Assembly (NCBI RefSeq): GCF_000264995.1 | Contig: NW_006767435.1 | Coordinates: 2,377,872 to 2,441,871 of the forward strand | DNA length: 64,000 bases | Source: Punctularia strigosozonata HHB-11173 SS5 | Taxonomy: Eukaryota; Basidiomycota; Agaricomycetes; Corticiales; Punctulariaceae | Direction: 5' to 3' | In this document: one piece after another, positions 10,815-23,638 of the stretch | Layout: every line of letters begins with the position of its first letter | Numbering within the stretch: the stretch's first letter is position 1 | Translations under genes and position numbers: made by a program | Notes under the pieces: model-generated | Databases searched by the model: none | Told to the model about the DNA's origin: nothing | Seen by the model: the letters and a program-made list of their open reading frames with translations, nothing else

Positions 10815-12900
10815 TTACACCAACATGCCGGCGATGCCAGCGGTCTGCAGGGTCGAGATGAAACCGCAGATCATGGCCGAACCGGCGATCCGCGCGATGA
10901 TCTTGCCCCGCGAGGGCGCAAGCGCGCTGAGCACGCCGATCTGGATACCGAGCGAACCGAGGTTGGCGAACCCGCAAAGCGCGTAGGAGGCGATCGTGAA
11001 TCCGCGATGCGAGAGCGGGTTGTCACCCGCCTGGATCGTGGTGAGGTCTGGGCGAGCCAGAAAGCGTGAGAAATGGCGCAAACTCGACGAGAGTCACGTA
11101 CCGAGATAAGCAGCGAACTCGTTCGCGATGAGCTTGGTGGCAATGAGCTGCGAGACGCGGATGATCTCATGGCGAGGTACACCAAGGAAGAAGGTGACCG
11201 GGTAGAAGATGTATCCGAGGACAAGCTGGAGGGTGAGATGGTGGATGCCGAAGCCGCGACCGATCCAGGTGAGGAGGCCGTTGATGGTGGCAACGAGTGA
11301 CAAAATCGTGAGCACGTTGCACCTGCGCGAAGTATTGTGCGTCAGCCAGAGAATCAATCCACTCGTGTAGCTAATGCGTACAAGATCTGGCCAGCGACGA
11401 TAACACCGAAGACGGCACCCTGCGAGAAGGCGTGGATAGCATTGGCGGGCTTGCCCTTCTTGTCCTCGGCGCCACGGTCAACGACGACGCGGCCGCGGGT
11501 CACCGGCTCGTCGACTTCGGGGAGGCGCATCTTCGAAATGGCGATGGACGCGGGGATACTCATCACGGACGAAGTGACCAAGTTGGACGCCGGGACGCCG
11601 AGCGCGATGTACGCCGACAGCACGGAACCGGCGATCGTCGAGAAACCTTGGAGGCAGCATCACTGTGGGTCTCGACCATCGTCTCAACGAGGGCTTACCG
11701 GACGTCATGACAAGGTGGATCTCGGACTCGGTCATGACATCGACATAGGGCTTGACCAAGCAGGCGGATTCACCCTGACCGATCCAGGGCGAGCCAGCAG
11801 CGACGACGGCTTCAGCACCGGATACGTTCATGGTCTTGAAGAAGAACCACGCGAAGTTCTTGATCAACCACTGCATGACACCCAAGTAGTACATCATCTG
11901 CACGAAAGCGATGAAAAATATGATGGCCGCAAGCTACAAGGAGCAATGACTATCAGCGAAGATACATGTCTGATGGATAATGGATTTCTTACGGTGTTAA
12001 CGAAGAACCAGTGCTTGGCGATAGTCTCATCGTCGAAGAAGAAGGCGGCACCAACTGCGGATTCCGCGAGGAAGTCCGAGGCAAGCGTCGCGATCCACTT
12101 GAAGATCGAGAAACCGGCGTCGGTCTTGAGCACGAACATCGCCACGGCCTGTTGGATGAACAGTCCCACGATGACAGTAGCCCTGTGCTGTGTCAGCTCA
12201 AGAATAGACGGCCGTGCGACGTGCTACCGACCAGGGAATCGCCTTATGGTTCTTTGATGCCGCGAAAAAGCCGAGTTGGAAGATGATGAGGCCCACGACG
12301 GAGATACCACGGTCGGCATAGGTCGAACCATGCTCGAGCTTGAACCCGAAGGCCGATCCGAAGACGATGGCGATGAGGGCGAGCCAACCCAGCCCGTAGC
12401 GGACCTGACGGGGGAGCTGGAAGAACGGACGAGAGACCAAGGGCTGCCACACAGCCTCAATCGGACGAGAGATAACAGTCGTCGGTATGAAGCGGAAGGC
12501 GATAACGAGGATGAAGAACCACGAGAACAAGGTTTGCACAATCCTGGAACACGCGGAGATGAGCGTTATTTTCGTTCCAGGGAGCACTGACGTACCAGCG
12601 ATGGCGGGTCGCCTTCAGAACAGTAGCAGAGATCCACCAGCCCAGGATCAAGGCAGCGAGTGCACCCAAGATGACCGGGCGGAACTTCTGGTAGAGCTCG
12701 TGCCGCCTGCTGCGCGCCTCCTCGACCTCCTCCTCATCCTCGTTGACGCGTGCGTCGTGGATCTCGGCTTCGGTCTGGGGGACCTGTTTCTCCTTATCGT
12801 CGTAACCGCTGGACGAGGACCGGGAGGCCTTGCGTTGTACGGCCTCACCGGCGGCGGGCGCGACGTATTCCGGGGCGGGGGCGGGGGCGGGGGCGCTCAT
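10815..12900 (-). CDS. Concentrative nucleoside transporter (CNT family)
   Basis: A multi-exon gene of roughly 550 residues. The start at 12900 gives [15 protein letters not shown], a Pro-Ala N-terminus encoded by a GC-rich hexamer run. A charged cytosolic segment with many Glu residues follows, then the first membrane helix ([20 protein letters not shown]) near residue 85. CNT hallmarks are clear: [17 protein letters not shown] (GQ.E substrate-binding loop) near 11780-11830, [14 protein letters not shown], which spans an intron near 11648-11700, and a final gating domain [20 protein letters not shown]. The C-terminus ends GIAGMLV at TAA 10815-10817. CNT proteins use H+ or Na+ gradients to bring nucleosides into the cell, so a role in nucleoside salvage at the plasma membrane is expected. 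Confidence 0.92.
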
Positions 12901-13678
12901 CGTGCTTGAGAGTGACGAGAGTGAGCCGGCGGAGGGACCAGGTGGTTCACCGGGGGAGGGCAAGAGGTGCTCTGAAGCCCGACGGCGGAAGCGTCGAATT
13001 GATATAAAAAAGGCGGAGCGCAATCAGCAGCAGCGCCACCCGCGCCAGCTCGACTGGTTCCATGCGGGCCCATCACTTTTCTTGGCGCACGTCCGTATCG
13101 TTGCTCCCATCCCCTTCCCATCCCCGGAGACTGTCGCTCTCACAACCGCGTACACATCGCGAATCGCTCAGATGAGCCATCAAACATCCGTCAACGGATG
13201 GTCCATCAATTTCTCGTACGTTAGCCGCACGAAAGAATTCGAATGTACTGTACGCGGTAGCGCCCTCAGTCCTCTTATCGGGGGAGGGCACAGAAATGCG
13301 CACACGACGCCCTGTCGCTTGGCGAAAGCTTTTCCCTGATTGTTCCTCGCGCTGAGGCCCGGAGGCGCAGGTCCGGATAAGCACTGCAGCAGATCTCAAA
13401 CATCCCAGTATCGGGCTCCGAGTGAACCAGACCCGGGCCAGACCACCGACTTCGCGCCAGAAATAATCCAACCATACGCAATGCCCCAATTAGCAACAAA
13501 CCTCCGACGGCGCTGCCCCGGAGAAGACGGCGAAGCAAGTCGGTCTCCGCGTGCACCGTCTTCGTATGAACCCGCATGATGCCCCCGTTCTGCGGAGCTA
13601 AACATCAGATGGTCATGCTTCTGCAAGGTTCAAGCTTTACGTACCCTCCCAGAATCGACGAGTATCCCCGCACTGAGC
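12901..13678. other. Intergenic region upstream of the CNT gene
   Basis: About 780 bp. It holds the CNT promoter and the 3' flank of the WD40 gene. No gene recognised. An A/T run with TATAAAAA at about 13002 is on the plus strand, the wrong orientation for the CNT gene. Confidence 0.35.
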
Positions 13679-15121
13679 CTACACCTTCAGCGCCTTGATC
13701 GTCTTGCCCATCGCCACCGCCATCCACTCGCCTGGCGCCGTGGTCTGTCCCGTATTCATCGACATACCCGGGATCTGCGGCGACCACGCGATGCTCGAAA
13801 TCTCGCTCTGACCCGTGTAGGTCATGACTGGATCTGTGATCACCCGCTTCTTCGTCTCTGGTCGCGGCGAATTGAGCCTGGAGCTCGCGTGCCGGGGTGA
13901 TTGACTAGGAAGCTGTGCATGGCCGGAAAGATCCCATAGCAGAAGCTGGCAGTCGTCCCCTACGGTGGCGCGGATCAGTTTACGGCGTCCGTAACGGAGG
14001 TCGTTGTGGATGGAACGTACCCGCCGTTGCGAGCAGCGGGTTCTCCGCTGAACCCCAGCTGAGCGCGTTCAGGGGCGCCCGATGCCCCCGCAGTTCCATA
14101 ACGGGTTGTCCAGGATTTCGCATGTCCAGTATCTGGACGTCGGCACCATCCGAATGGAATGTCGCCATGTAATTCGAGTCAGCAGGGTTGAAGCATATCC
14201 GTAGCAAAGGAGACGTCAGTGGACGCGCAGATCCTGACGGAGACGCGGTCATGGACGGATTCTTGGGGGCAGGCGTTTCATAGAGAATGGTAGAATGTTC
14301 CAAACTTCGGAGGTCGAACGCGCGCAGACTACCATCGGCGCCGACAGAGACGAAGATGTCTGTAGAGCCTGGTAGCCAGGCCACGTCGTACACCTCGCGG
14401 TCATGGGCGATGAGTTGCGTGATCGCCTGGGACGTGTCGATGTTCCAGACGGTACACGTCGTGTCGACGGATGCGGTCACGATCAAGCATGGTTGTTTCT
14501 CGTTCCACGAAAAGTTGGTTAACGGGGCGCCAGTCGTCTGATTTTGCATCTTGGATTGCTAGAGCCGCACGCAAGTCAGACCAGACCCCGCGCATGATTG
14601 GTACGACATACCCCAGATAGCGCCGTCTTCAGCGTCAACCGGTGTCCGCTACCACCCGTCGGCTTCCCCACATACGCCCCCATCGCGGGCGGCATATCAG
14701 ACGTGTACTCCCATACTCTCAGAGCATCGCCCGTCGTAGCCAAGAACTCTGTCGACGGCGATTTCTGGTTCCACGCGTAGCTCGCCGCCGACGCGGGCTG
14801 CCACTGCAGGCTCGTGGCGGGGTACCCGTGCGGGACCTCGACGAGGGTCGCGAAGTCGGCGTAATCAGCGTAATCGTCCTCAACCAGCACTCGCTCGTCC
14901 TGGAGCCCGACGACAGCGATCCGGTTCCGGTAATCTTCGGTGTAGGAGGAGATGCCGAGGCGGTAGGACGACCGTGGGCGGTGTTGTTGGCCGGGCGCTG
15001 GGGACTTGCACCAGTCCAGGCCGTAAACGGGCCCTGTAGCAGGTCCTTAACGTTTAGCTGGGCGTATCCTACAAAATCTCGTACATGGCGCTTCGTATTG
15101 CAGGACTGTTGCTTGGGTCAT
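13679..15121 (-). CDS. DCAF7: WD40 protein of the DCAF7/WDR68 family
   Basis: The model starts at 15121 with a 37-nt first exon (MTQATVLQYEAP), whose split Trp codon joins in phase to WPVYGLDWCK, a diagnostic start of this family. Next come SYRLGISSYTEDYRNRIAVV and GLQDERVLVEDDYADYADF, HGYPATSLQWQP, then classic repeats: CTVWNIDTSQAITQLIAHD, REVYDVAWLPGSTDIFVSVG, DGSLRAFDLRSLEHSTILYE, and VQILDMRNPGQPVMELRGHR. The last exon (DDCQLLLWDLSGHAQLPSQS...) carries the final blade and ends TIKALKV at TAG 13679-13681. In animals and plants these proteins scaffold DYRK/HIPK kinases, transcription factors and DDB1-CUL4; a scaffold role is likely here too. The fungal copy carries a Pro/Ser insert (SQSPRHASSRLNSPRP) in the last blade. 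Confidence 0.92.
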
Positions 15122-17136
15122 GGCGGGAGATGAGAGCTGAGCTGATGCATAGATATCGGCTACAGCTTTGCCTTCAACCGCCACCACAAGTGCGGCTGCG
15201 ACCCAGTGCTCGTTTTCATGTTGGCGCCCCAGCTGGAAGCTCCTTGTTACCTATCAGCGCTCAGCGCGCTCGGAATCTGGTCCGCTACAATATCACAAGA
15301 CCCATGCCGCCGTCTATTGTTACAGGACGTCGGTCCAAGCAGCATCCACATACTGTCGCAGTATTTATCTATCGCTTCGCCTCTGGCCCTCATGCAGTGC
15401 CACGTAACCGTCGTCGTTATAAAACATGGGAGAACCCCAGGTCTTCATACCGGCTCGCGCCAGCAGGCGCGTAAGACCAGCGGCGGAAACTAACTCGCCT
15501 CGAACCTTCCCTTCCTGTGCTTGACGCGGCACTTCAAGGTGCTCAAGGACACAGCAACGAACATGATCACGACCGTGGACGTACCAAGGCGGGTCCTTTG
15601 ATTTGCTGAAGCCCTGCCCGATTGGATCCATCCGCGACCGCCCGTGCCTGCCTATAAGTATGCTCGTCGGTCTCGGCTCTCATCCAGGGTCCGGAGCCAT
15701 AGCATGCGCAAACTTGACGAGTGTTGGCATGATTCAACATCTCTCATTCTGTCGGGCTTATAAGGGCAGTCGTGACGACTGATGGATTGCAGAACCACAT
15801 CACGGACGGAAGGTCATCTGCCCAGCTACAAACGGTCACAAGGTCGATCGAAGGTAGTGCACTGAAAGACGTGAACAAGATTGAAGCGGAAATGGCCCAA
15901 GATTTATGGTACTACGGCCTGCCTGGGTCTTTTGGGTAACCCCCGCGATCCAACGCGGAATTATTGGCGATAATGGCCCCGCTGGCCACAGTGCTCCCGC
16001 GCGTAGAGGTGTGCACCATGTCCGGTACCCCCGACGCGCCGCAACCTCATCTGTCTCCTCGCTCACATAGTCATACAAGACCTTGTTCAAGCGGCGGCAG
16101 AGTTTGGGTCCACGTGAGTTCATGGTTTCATAGACATGCAGTGCGCTGCTGATACGTATTTCAGGTTGTCGGGGATGGGTATCTTGCCGCCGGCAGCGTG
16201 TTTAAGAGAGAGTTCGTATTCATGGCCCAGTCGATTGAGGAGGATGGATCATGGAAAAGTGCGGAGATCCAGGAAGCGGAACTGCTCAAGAATATCCATC
16301 AATGCATCCGAATACTTGTGCATGGCTATACCGGACGTGCGCATGTACATATCACGTTGGGACGCGCGGGGAAGATCGTTAATGCGCGGTCCATCTACTC
16401 AACCATATGCTCTCTCGTTAAGCATGACCAGCTCCGATCTATTCTCTGGAAAATTGCCTGCCTTGCGTGCGAGGTCATTCGCAAATCGAATATCATTCTT
16501 GCATTCGCCTCCCTAGCATGAAGAGGCTACCGTCTGTCGACCAGCACAGGTCTATTCATTGGCTCATTACCCATGTCCACCTTCAAATCACGACCCTTGG
16601 CCTGTAAAACGGCTGGCTGAAGACCCATAGTCAGCTTCAAGTCATTGCACCAACAAACTCTCTTGGTGCCGAAGTATAGTACCGTTCGGCTACTCTTACG
16701 CCATTGTAGGTGAACGGACCTGAGCACTAAGTACACGTCAAAAACAATTCCTCGCTCATTGTGGCTGCTGCACGTCCAAAGACGGTCCGGACGGGGCTGG
16801 AAGACATCACCGCCAAAGATTGCGACAAAATAGACGTTGAAATGGTGGATAGTCGCCAGCAATTGCATGTGTTACGTTGCAGACGTGAAGTGAGATCAAC
16901 GAGCTCAAGAAGCTGCTAGGGAAGGAGGGTGAAAGCTTGATGCAAGATTGTATCCTCCCTGTCGGTATTGGAAGGTCTCCTCGCGCACATCAACGGCGAG
17001 GCGTGAACCTGAGATTGCCGCGCTATGTGCGACATCTTGCTTTTCACTGGTGCGCATGACTACACAAGATGCTCTATTGCATCCTCGTTTGAACGGTGCA
17101 TCTACAAGACTGGTACAAGGTGAGTAAGGCTCAGGA
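15122..17136. other. Intergenic region, 2 kb, possible gene remnants
   Basis: No gene I can name. The most coding-like frame is plus 16198-16521 (107 residues, includes EDGSWKSAEIQEAELLKNIH), which lacks introns, a family match and a clear promoter. Fragments in other frames nearby suggest decayed sequence, but I cannot tie them to a protein family. Confidence 0.3.
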
Positions 17137-17942
17137 TCAGGTCCTTCCTTTTGCTGTTCTCCACGCAAGGTCTAATCGGTCGAGAAGCCCCTGAACCTCT
17201 TTAACGGCTCCCTTGCGCTCCTTACGAGCTTCCGTCCACTCGCCTTCGGAGTTGATAGCATCTAGTCGCAAAAGCGACTGTAACAAGAGCTCGCCGAGCC
17301 GTGCATGCTCCTGTTCTTGTTCGCGTGTCGGTGGGGCCTGCGCAGACGTCGTGGCCTGGGATGGCTGTGGGTGTGCTGCACTTGATGTCGACGACGTAAG
17401 AGCCTTGAGACCAGCGATGAGGCGGTCGACGCCTGGTAGGAGCGATCCGCGGACGTTGTCCATCTCGGATTGAATTTGAGCGATGGTGCTTTGTTCCGTC
17501 CTGCGCTCCGGTGGTGCGCTCTTCTCACTCTGGCGATGCGGATGGCGGTCTTTCTCAGATGTGTCACCGCCAATTATCGAGATTGTCGATCCATCGTGAA
17601 TGCCATAAGCCAATACTGAAACAGAGTGTGCTTCAGCAAGAGGCGCGACAACGGCCACAGTGTCGCAAACGTACTCGGCGCGTTATCGTCTTTCATAACT
17701 GCCCCAGCGTGTACAAGCTTGAAGGATTCGGTAGGGAGATGAGTGTAATCCGCGATCTCTTTCCTAAGCTCGCTCAAAGGCGTGTTCGGCTGGGGAAGGG
17801 GGAAGCGTATCCTGTAGAAGAAGACCTTCCATCAGCCGCCTTGCCTCCGTCGTGTTACAGACCAGGCGTAGTTGAGGTGAGAATGGGAGGGTACTACAAT
17901 GACTACGCACTTCTCCCTCCCCCATTTGACGACGTAAGTCAT
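17137..17942 (-). CDS. Ubiquitin-like plus BAG domain co-chaperone
   Basis: Three exons (17911-17942, 17675-17811, 17137-17615) give 215 residues. Residues 1-75 form a ubiquitin-like fold: MTYVVKWGREKIRFPLP, LSELRKEIADYTHLPTESFK, LVHAGAVMKDDNAP, then YGIHDGSTISIIGG. A charged, Pro/Ser/Thr-rich linker follows. The C-terminal 120 residues are helical and fit a BAG domain (SLLPGVDRLIAGLKALTSS, LGELLLQSLLRLDAINSEGE, KGAVKEVQGLLDRLDLAW). BAG proteins bind the Hsp70 ATPase domain and speed nucleotide exchange; the Ubl part can direct clients to the proteasome, as in BAG1 and fission yeast Bag101/Bag102. Expected in cytosol or nucleus, as no membrane anchor is present. Confidence 0.88.
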
Positions 17943-18445
17943 CTGAGCCTGGCTATTGCGTTGACCTATGTTGTGCCTCGCTTGGGTGTAACCGACTCGA
18001 ATGAGGACGAGGACGAGAGCCAACACTGACGGCAAGAGGATTAGTGCGAAGCTCCGGTACGAAGAGCCAGCATGAGCGCACGGGGGCCAAGGACGTAGTT
18101 TGAGTTCCAAGTTGAAGGAAACATGCGATGACGCTCAGCCTCGGATCGGGGTCCAGCGTCAAGCACGGGACTGCTTCTTGTGGTGGTGCGCACAACTTCG
18201 GACGCACACTCGACCACAACGTTAACGCCGTTATACCAACGGGTACCAATCAGTTTGAGACTCTACAAGCTGACGCCGCCTGGAAGCTGTGTTAGTGAAA
18301 TTTAAATTTTCTTGCCCTTCAAATCATCTCAAATGTACAACAAGCACATAATTGCCAGAATACGCCATTAGTGTCATAATTTACATGTACGAAGGGAATA
18401 AGTGAATGGGGGTAATCAAACGACATGAGTATATCATCAAGATGT
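17943..18445. other. Intergenic region
   Basis: About 500 bp between the BAG gene start and the BRE1 stop. No gene or repeat recognised. Confidence 0.4.
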
Positions 18446-21400
18446 TCACTGGAAGAACAACGTCTGTGCATCGGTCTGGGCAAACTGTAGGTTGCACGCT
18501 GGACACTTCCGCTGCCGGGTCTGAATACGGGCGTCCACGCACTCTTTGCAAAAAGCTAAGCCGTCCACTTGTCAACAATGCAGAGCGCAAGGAGTCCAAC
18601 CAATCACGTACAATGCATGCACTTCGTGATCACTGTGTTTCGCATCCGCATCTTGCAGGTCGAGCATTTGAGGATGACCATGCACTTGTCAACCTCATTC
18701 TGCAACTCTTGTTCGCGAGTTTTGCCGGGATTCGAGCTTCTAGTGACGGCTTTAGCTTTTGCCATCTCCATTTCGGCTTGCTGCTTCTCGCTGTTGAGTG
18801 CTTGCTCCTTCTTCCGCAGCTCAATCTTCAGCTTCTCGAGGCTCTCATCTTTCTCCTGTACTTTTCCGAAAGCCTGATATGTACAGTTGATGTGAGCACC
18901 GAAGGTACGACCAAATATGCGTCACCCTTACCGATTGTAGTCTTCGATCATTTTCCGCCGCACTCTGCTGCAAGGCAACCAGCCGGACACGTATCTCCTC
19001 CTTTTGCCGCAAGCAAGCCTCCGCAGCGTTCTTTTGCACAGCCAAGTCCATCTCAAGCGTACTCTGCAAAGCACATTAGTTCCGATCCGCACCTGTACTG
19101 TGCAGCATACCAGTTTGGTGCTGAGGTTCTTCTCGAGCTCTCCTAGTCGTTCTAGAACCTTGGACTGTTTCTCGAAGTTGCGTGCAAGGTTCTTGCGCTC
19201 CAGTTCAGTTGCCTCTTTATCGCGCATAGCCGAGTAGAACTTGTTGTCCGACCTCGCTTTCTGCAAGTACAGATTAGATCGTTCCAGATAATACGAATAC
19301 GAAAGCGTACCTCAAGCCCAGCCTTTGTCAACTTTTCCTCCATACCATGCAGCTCGAAGACCTTGTTCTTTACCTGCCGGTCCAGTGCCTCCCACGCAGC
19401 ACTGAGCTTATCAAGCTCGGTGTATATTGCGCTCTCAGCTTGTGTGAAGTGCTGTATTTGCAGACGTGCTGCCCGTAATTCATCCTCCTTCTGAGTAAGG
19501 CGTTGGGCCATGGCCTGCACCTCCGGTGGCTGTTGGGATACCGGTCCAAACGCAGCACGGAAGGTGTCCAGCTCCTTGGAAACTTCTGACAAATGCCGCC
19601 GTGCCTCAGCTTCGTTTTTGACGTGCTGGGCGATGTCGGGATTCTCCCGCTGAATGCTTGCAAGGGAGCCTTCCAAGGCCGACGCACGCTCTTCTGCAGC
19701 ACTGGGCGACGGTCAGACGTAATGTCACGTAGGGTGTCGACAGAACACACTGGAGACGCGACTTCAGGTCGTCGATGTATGATCCTCCTTCCGATTGTTC
19801 GCGTAGGAAGAACGACATAAGATCCTCGTTGCCTGCATTCGCCGCCAGCAATGATCTAAGCCTGGTCGATTCGGATGTGAGAACAGCGATGCGTTCCTGT
19901 GATGCGATGTCAGTCCTCGCCTTGATGCTTAATTCTGATATACTAAACGTACTTCGCGTGTCTGAGCAAGCATCTTAAATTCGGTGATAGAGGCCATCTT
20001 CACGGCATCCTTGTGCTTGCGCTCCGTGAGCTCCGCAGCTTGCTGATCACGCTGCTCACGTAGGCGTGCGTTCTCATTGTCACGCTTCGTGATAAGTGCC
20101 TTGAGCTCTTGTATTTCCTGGTCTTTCGATGCCTGGCAATTTGAGCGGCGCATGGTCAGATACAAGCCTGATGACTAGTGTCCAATCGCCAACATACCAC
20201 GGCGCTTTCTTGCAGTTCAAGGCGGTAGGCTTTGGTTTCCGCCAGCTCTTTCCGCAGCGTCTCCAGTTTCTCCGTGGACTCCTGCAACTCATGCTCGCGG
20301 AGCGACGCAACCTCTAGAAGCACTCGGTAATGTGGAGACTCTGTGACTGTCTCCTCTGGCATGTTTGCAAGCTGCAATGAAGACGTTTGTGAGTGGGACC
20401 GAGAAATAGTGTAGTATGGAGACGAACGTCGACTTGCAGATGCAAGACCTGAGATTTTAGCTTCCCGACTTCGCTCTCTAAGTCAGCAATGGTTTTGTCG
20501 CGGAAGGCGACGGCAGCTTGAAGCTCAACGATGGTGGGGTCGGTGGCCTCGGAGGTTGTAACAACTGGATGTCCATTCGGAGCCGGTGAGGGCTGAGAAT
20601 GCAACGGAACTGCGATATCAGACATTGGTCCTAGGAAGATCGCAACATGCACTCACTGCTGGCGAGACGGAAGTCGACGGATGACTTTGCTCGCGATTGT
20701 CTTGTTGCGTGTCCGGAAATGCCGAACCCGGTTTCGGCTGCGAAGCCTGCACAGTGCGGCTACTCTGACGATCCACTCGCTTCTCCACAGCTATAAGGTC
20801 CTCATGATATCGATCTTTCTGGGCGTGGACATCGCGTAACTTCGCTCGTAGAAGCGCGAGCTCAGTCCGTAATGTAGCGCACTGTGCACGAGGGATCAGG
20901 ACGAGTGTTTCTTGGTAGCTTTCTGTCCCATACCTCGGATTGTACCTTCTGATAACTTTGGGATAGTCGTTCTTGTATAAGGCTAACGTCCACCTCCCTG
21001 CTCCCTTGTACGAAGGTAGTCACCAGTTTCTGTGTCGCTGACATCTTGTGGTCCAACGCGTGTTGCACGGCATCCAGTGGTTCGGAAGCGTCCTCAACCA
21101 CCTCGAGTATATCTGAAGGGGCCATCAGAAACATGCCATCGCAGTCGTGATTATGGCAAGCACCGTGCTCAGTCTCATCTACCACAGACGCATCCTCAGG
21201 CCGTACGAATGTTCTTATGCTTTCAAATAGCTGCGTAGAAGGATATGAAGTGTGGATCTTGCGGCAAAGTAATAGACGCACCTGTGTCCAGCAAGCTTCC
21301 AGTGCTGTTATGCCAACTTCGCATGCCACCTTGCGACGTTCAAGGTCGGCAATCCTCCTGCGACTCCTCTCGCTCTCTCTCGCATACTGCTTCATACGGC

Positions 21401-21627
21401 GGTATATCGCCTCCTTTCTAAAATTCTGCAGTTGTGACGTTGTCAGAAGCGGGCCAACATGCTACATGAAGCCGGAAGACCTCAAGATTCTCATCCTTCG
21501 GTTCGTCGTGGTCTGCAGGAAAACCGTTTGGTTGAGGTGTTGGTGTGCCGCTGATGTCCATGACTATGCGTTTCTTCGGGGGAGATGTATCGTCTGAGTC
21601 AACTACGTGCCTCTTGCGGGTCTCCAT
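18446..21627 (-). CDS. BRE1: E3 ubiquitin-protein ligase BRE1 (H2B ubiquitination)
   Basis: A large many-exon gene starting METRKRHVVDSDDTSPPKKR (basic, NLS-like). The next exon reads NFRKEAIYRRMKQYARESER and then LERRKVACEVGITALEACWT, the conserved N-terminal Bre1 region that engages the E2 Rad6. Most of the middle is coiled coil (for example RQVKNKVFELHGMEEKLTKA and NLARNFEKQSKVLERLGELE). The last two exons make a complete C3HC4 RING: CSTCKMRMRNTVITKCMHSF, then CKECVDARIQTRQRKCPACN and a final LFFQ; the His/Phe junction is spliced. Bre1 with Rad6 adds one ubiquitin to histone H2B during transcription, which is needed for H3K4 and H3K79 methylation. I estimate roughly 800-850 residues. Confidence 0.93.
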
Positions 21628-22223
21628 GAAGAGCGAACACTGGAATGGTGGGTGACAGACCAAATTCGAGCGGCGCCGCTTTTGACTGTGGCGTGGGACA
21701 CAATCCCTCACGATGAAACTATGTCGACGTTCAACGTTCAGCGTTAACCATGGCCGGCTTCAGTAATTTCTAGTTATCGCGGTTTGCAAAAGGGTGTTCC
21801 GTGACGAGAAGACTGCAAAGAGGATCATTGCCATCACTGCATGGGCAGCCAGGGCGCCTGCACATCATCGTGGATATCGTCAAAATCAACACCGAGACAC
21901 TATGACTGATGACATTTGACGTTTTAAGAGACTATCCCTACTATCGACATCACAAAATACTGTAGAGCGGTAGCTCACCACGCAGCACGCATGTTCGTCC
22001 AAATGAGCATACCGAGCGTAACGAACGAATGATCTCCGGCGCAGCGACAGAGTTAGGTAGTTGTGCAGCACTACGAGGACGCTTGAACTGGCACGCGTTT
22101 GGTGGCATTCTTGCAAGTCTCCAACATAAGTGACAATATGGGTCGAGTAACCGAGGGTTCTTGCATTGATATCGCAGGCAAGCCATAAATGAGAAGGATT
22201 GGCAACGGTCCAGGTCGATGGAA
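21628..22223. other. Intergenic region between BRE1 and TFB4
   Basis: About 600 bp containing the BRE1 promoter and the TFB4 3' flank. I see no further gene. Confidence 0.4.
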
Positions 22224-23638
22224 TTATCGTAAGCTGTCCGCCATGGAGCGCTTGGAGGTCGGGGTTCCGTTTGCCGAAGGGGAGGCCGCGGGGGTGGGTG
22301 ACGATGTCCCGCCCGGTGTCCTACCAGCCGCATGGGCCCTGGGTCCGCCAGCGAGCGGAGGCATGGACGACTTGAGTCGTTGTAAGCTCTTGATGGGGAA
22401 CTTGGTCCGACACGTAGAACACACAGGAACAGGTTGGCAAAAGACTGGTTATGAGCGTCAGTAGGAAGGAGATCAGAGTACTTTGTCTCCCTGCCAGAAA
22501 GACGGGAAAGGATCATAGGCGTAAACATACTGGATAAACAGACGGAGCAGACGAAGCCAACATCGACGATGTTTTTATGACAGAAGCATGCTGCTCGAAA
22601 ATCAATCTTGTCCTGCGTAGGGACGGACAGAGTGCGCCGGATGGATGGTGGTGGGAGGAAAGACATCTTTTCAGACGTTAGTAGAGCCGACACAAACCAC
22701 AAGCCGTAATCCCTTGTTACTCACGATGAGATACTGCAACAGCGCATCTCGATGCTCGAGGTGAATGTACGATCCGCCGGTGAGATGGGAGGCTTGCTGC
22801 AGAAAGACAGACTCGGGTCCGTACAGTTGGCAAACGTCCATCGTCACTTTCTGCGGAGCAAGGAGTTAGCGAAATGCATCAAGCTCGGAATTGAGGTGGA
22901 GGCTTGCAAGTTTCTGAGCGGAGAAGATCGAGTTCATGATGGGTATGTAGGACGTTGATTGGTCCGGAGACACCGAGAGGATGAGTATGCGCGGTTCGGA
23001 GGGACTCCGCGGCTCATTATCCGCAGATACATTCATTATACGATTTATGTCTGCGCATCACCTGGTGAGCCATGAGCGAAGAAAGGCATACAGGCTTCTC
23101 ACAGCATAATGCCTTTGTTAGAGCGCCCACGAGCGCTGTGGACTCTATAAAGTCCGGTTACGATCGCGTGTTACTCCGACCGTTATTCCGCAGGTGTCAC
23201 ACCTTGGGCCTCCCATTCTCCGAGTACATCCAATTCATTGGTGATGTGGTCGATGATGGCCGCGTCTACAACCTTGAACGGCAGATACGCATCCGGGTCC
23301 CCCTTCTCCGAGCTGGTGGAAACGTGATCGGTAGACGAATACAGGATGCCACTGTTGAACGATGGCCAAGAGTCAGCGCCTCTTTTCGCAAGCCAGAGTG
23401 CTGGGGGTGTGGTGGCTGGCAGCAGGTCGGAAAGGCACCTTTTTCCCGGAAAAGCGCCGAGGACGCATAATGTGTTCTCCGGCTTGGACGCGATGTGCGA
23501 GTTGAGGAACGCGAGAAGCTGGGACAGGAACGACCTGAGGCTGAGCGGGTGGGGATTGGAGGGACCTGGCTGGGCCGAGAGAAGCCATTGCGGAGGAGAA
23601 AGATCGACGACGACGGACAGATGGGCCGCACGGTCCAT
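22224..23638 (-). CDS. TFB4: TFIIH core subunit TFB4 (p34)
   Basis: Multi-exon gene starting MDRAAHLSVVVDLSPPQWLL, the vWA-type strand typical of Tfb4/p34, followed by LSQLLAFLNSHIASKPENTL and CVLGAFPGKRCLSDLLPAT. The C-terminal zinc finger is spliced: RAACFCHKNIVDVGFVCSVC, then LSIFCQPVPVCSTCRTKF, with an intron in between (near 22440-22530). The tail is low-complexity (GGTSSPTPAASPSANGTPT). TFB4 pairs with Ssl1/p44 in TFIIH and supports promoter opening by RNA polymerase II and nucleotide excision repair in the nucleus. It is divergent from CHD1 and lies downstream of a long gap-free intergenic stretch shared with it. Confidence 0.93.

Noticed and set aside
12996-13010. TATAAAAA upstream of the nucleoside transporter
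   Set aside because: It lies on the plus strand while the gene is on the minus strand, so it cannot be its TATA box in that orientation.
16198-16521. 107-residue plus frame in the 15-17 kb gap
   Set aside because: Coding-like but alone, without introns, domain or promoter; noted in the intergenic entry only.
21950-22702. 250-residue minus-strand frame over the TFB4 3' end
   Set aside because: It reads through two introns of TFB4; only the zinc-finger part matches, and it is included in the spliced model.
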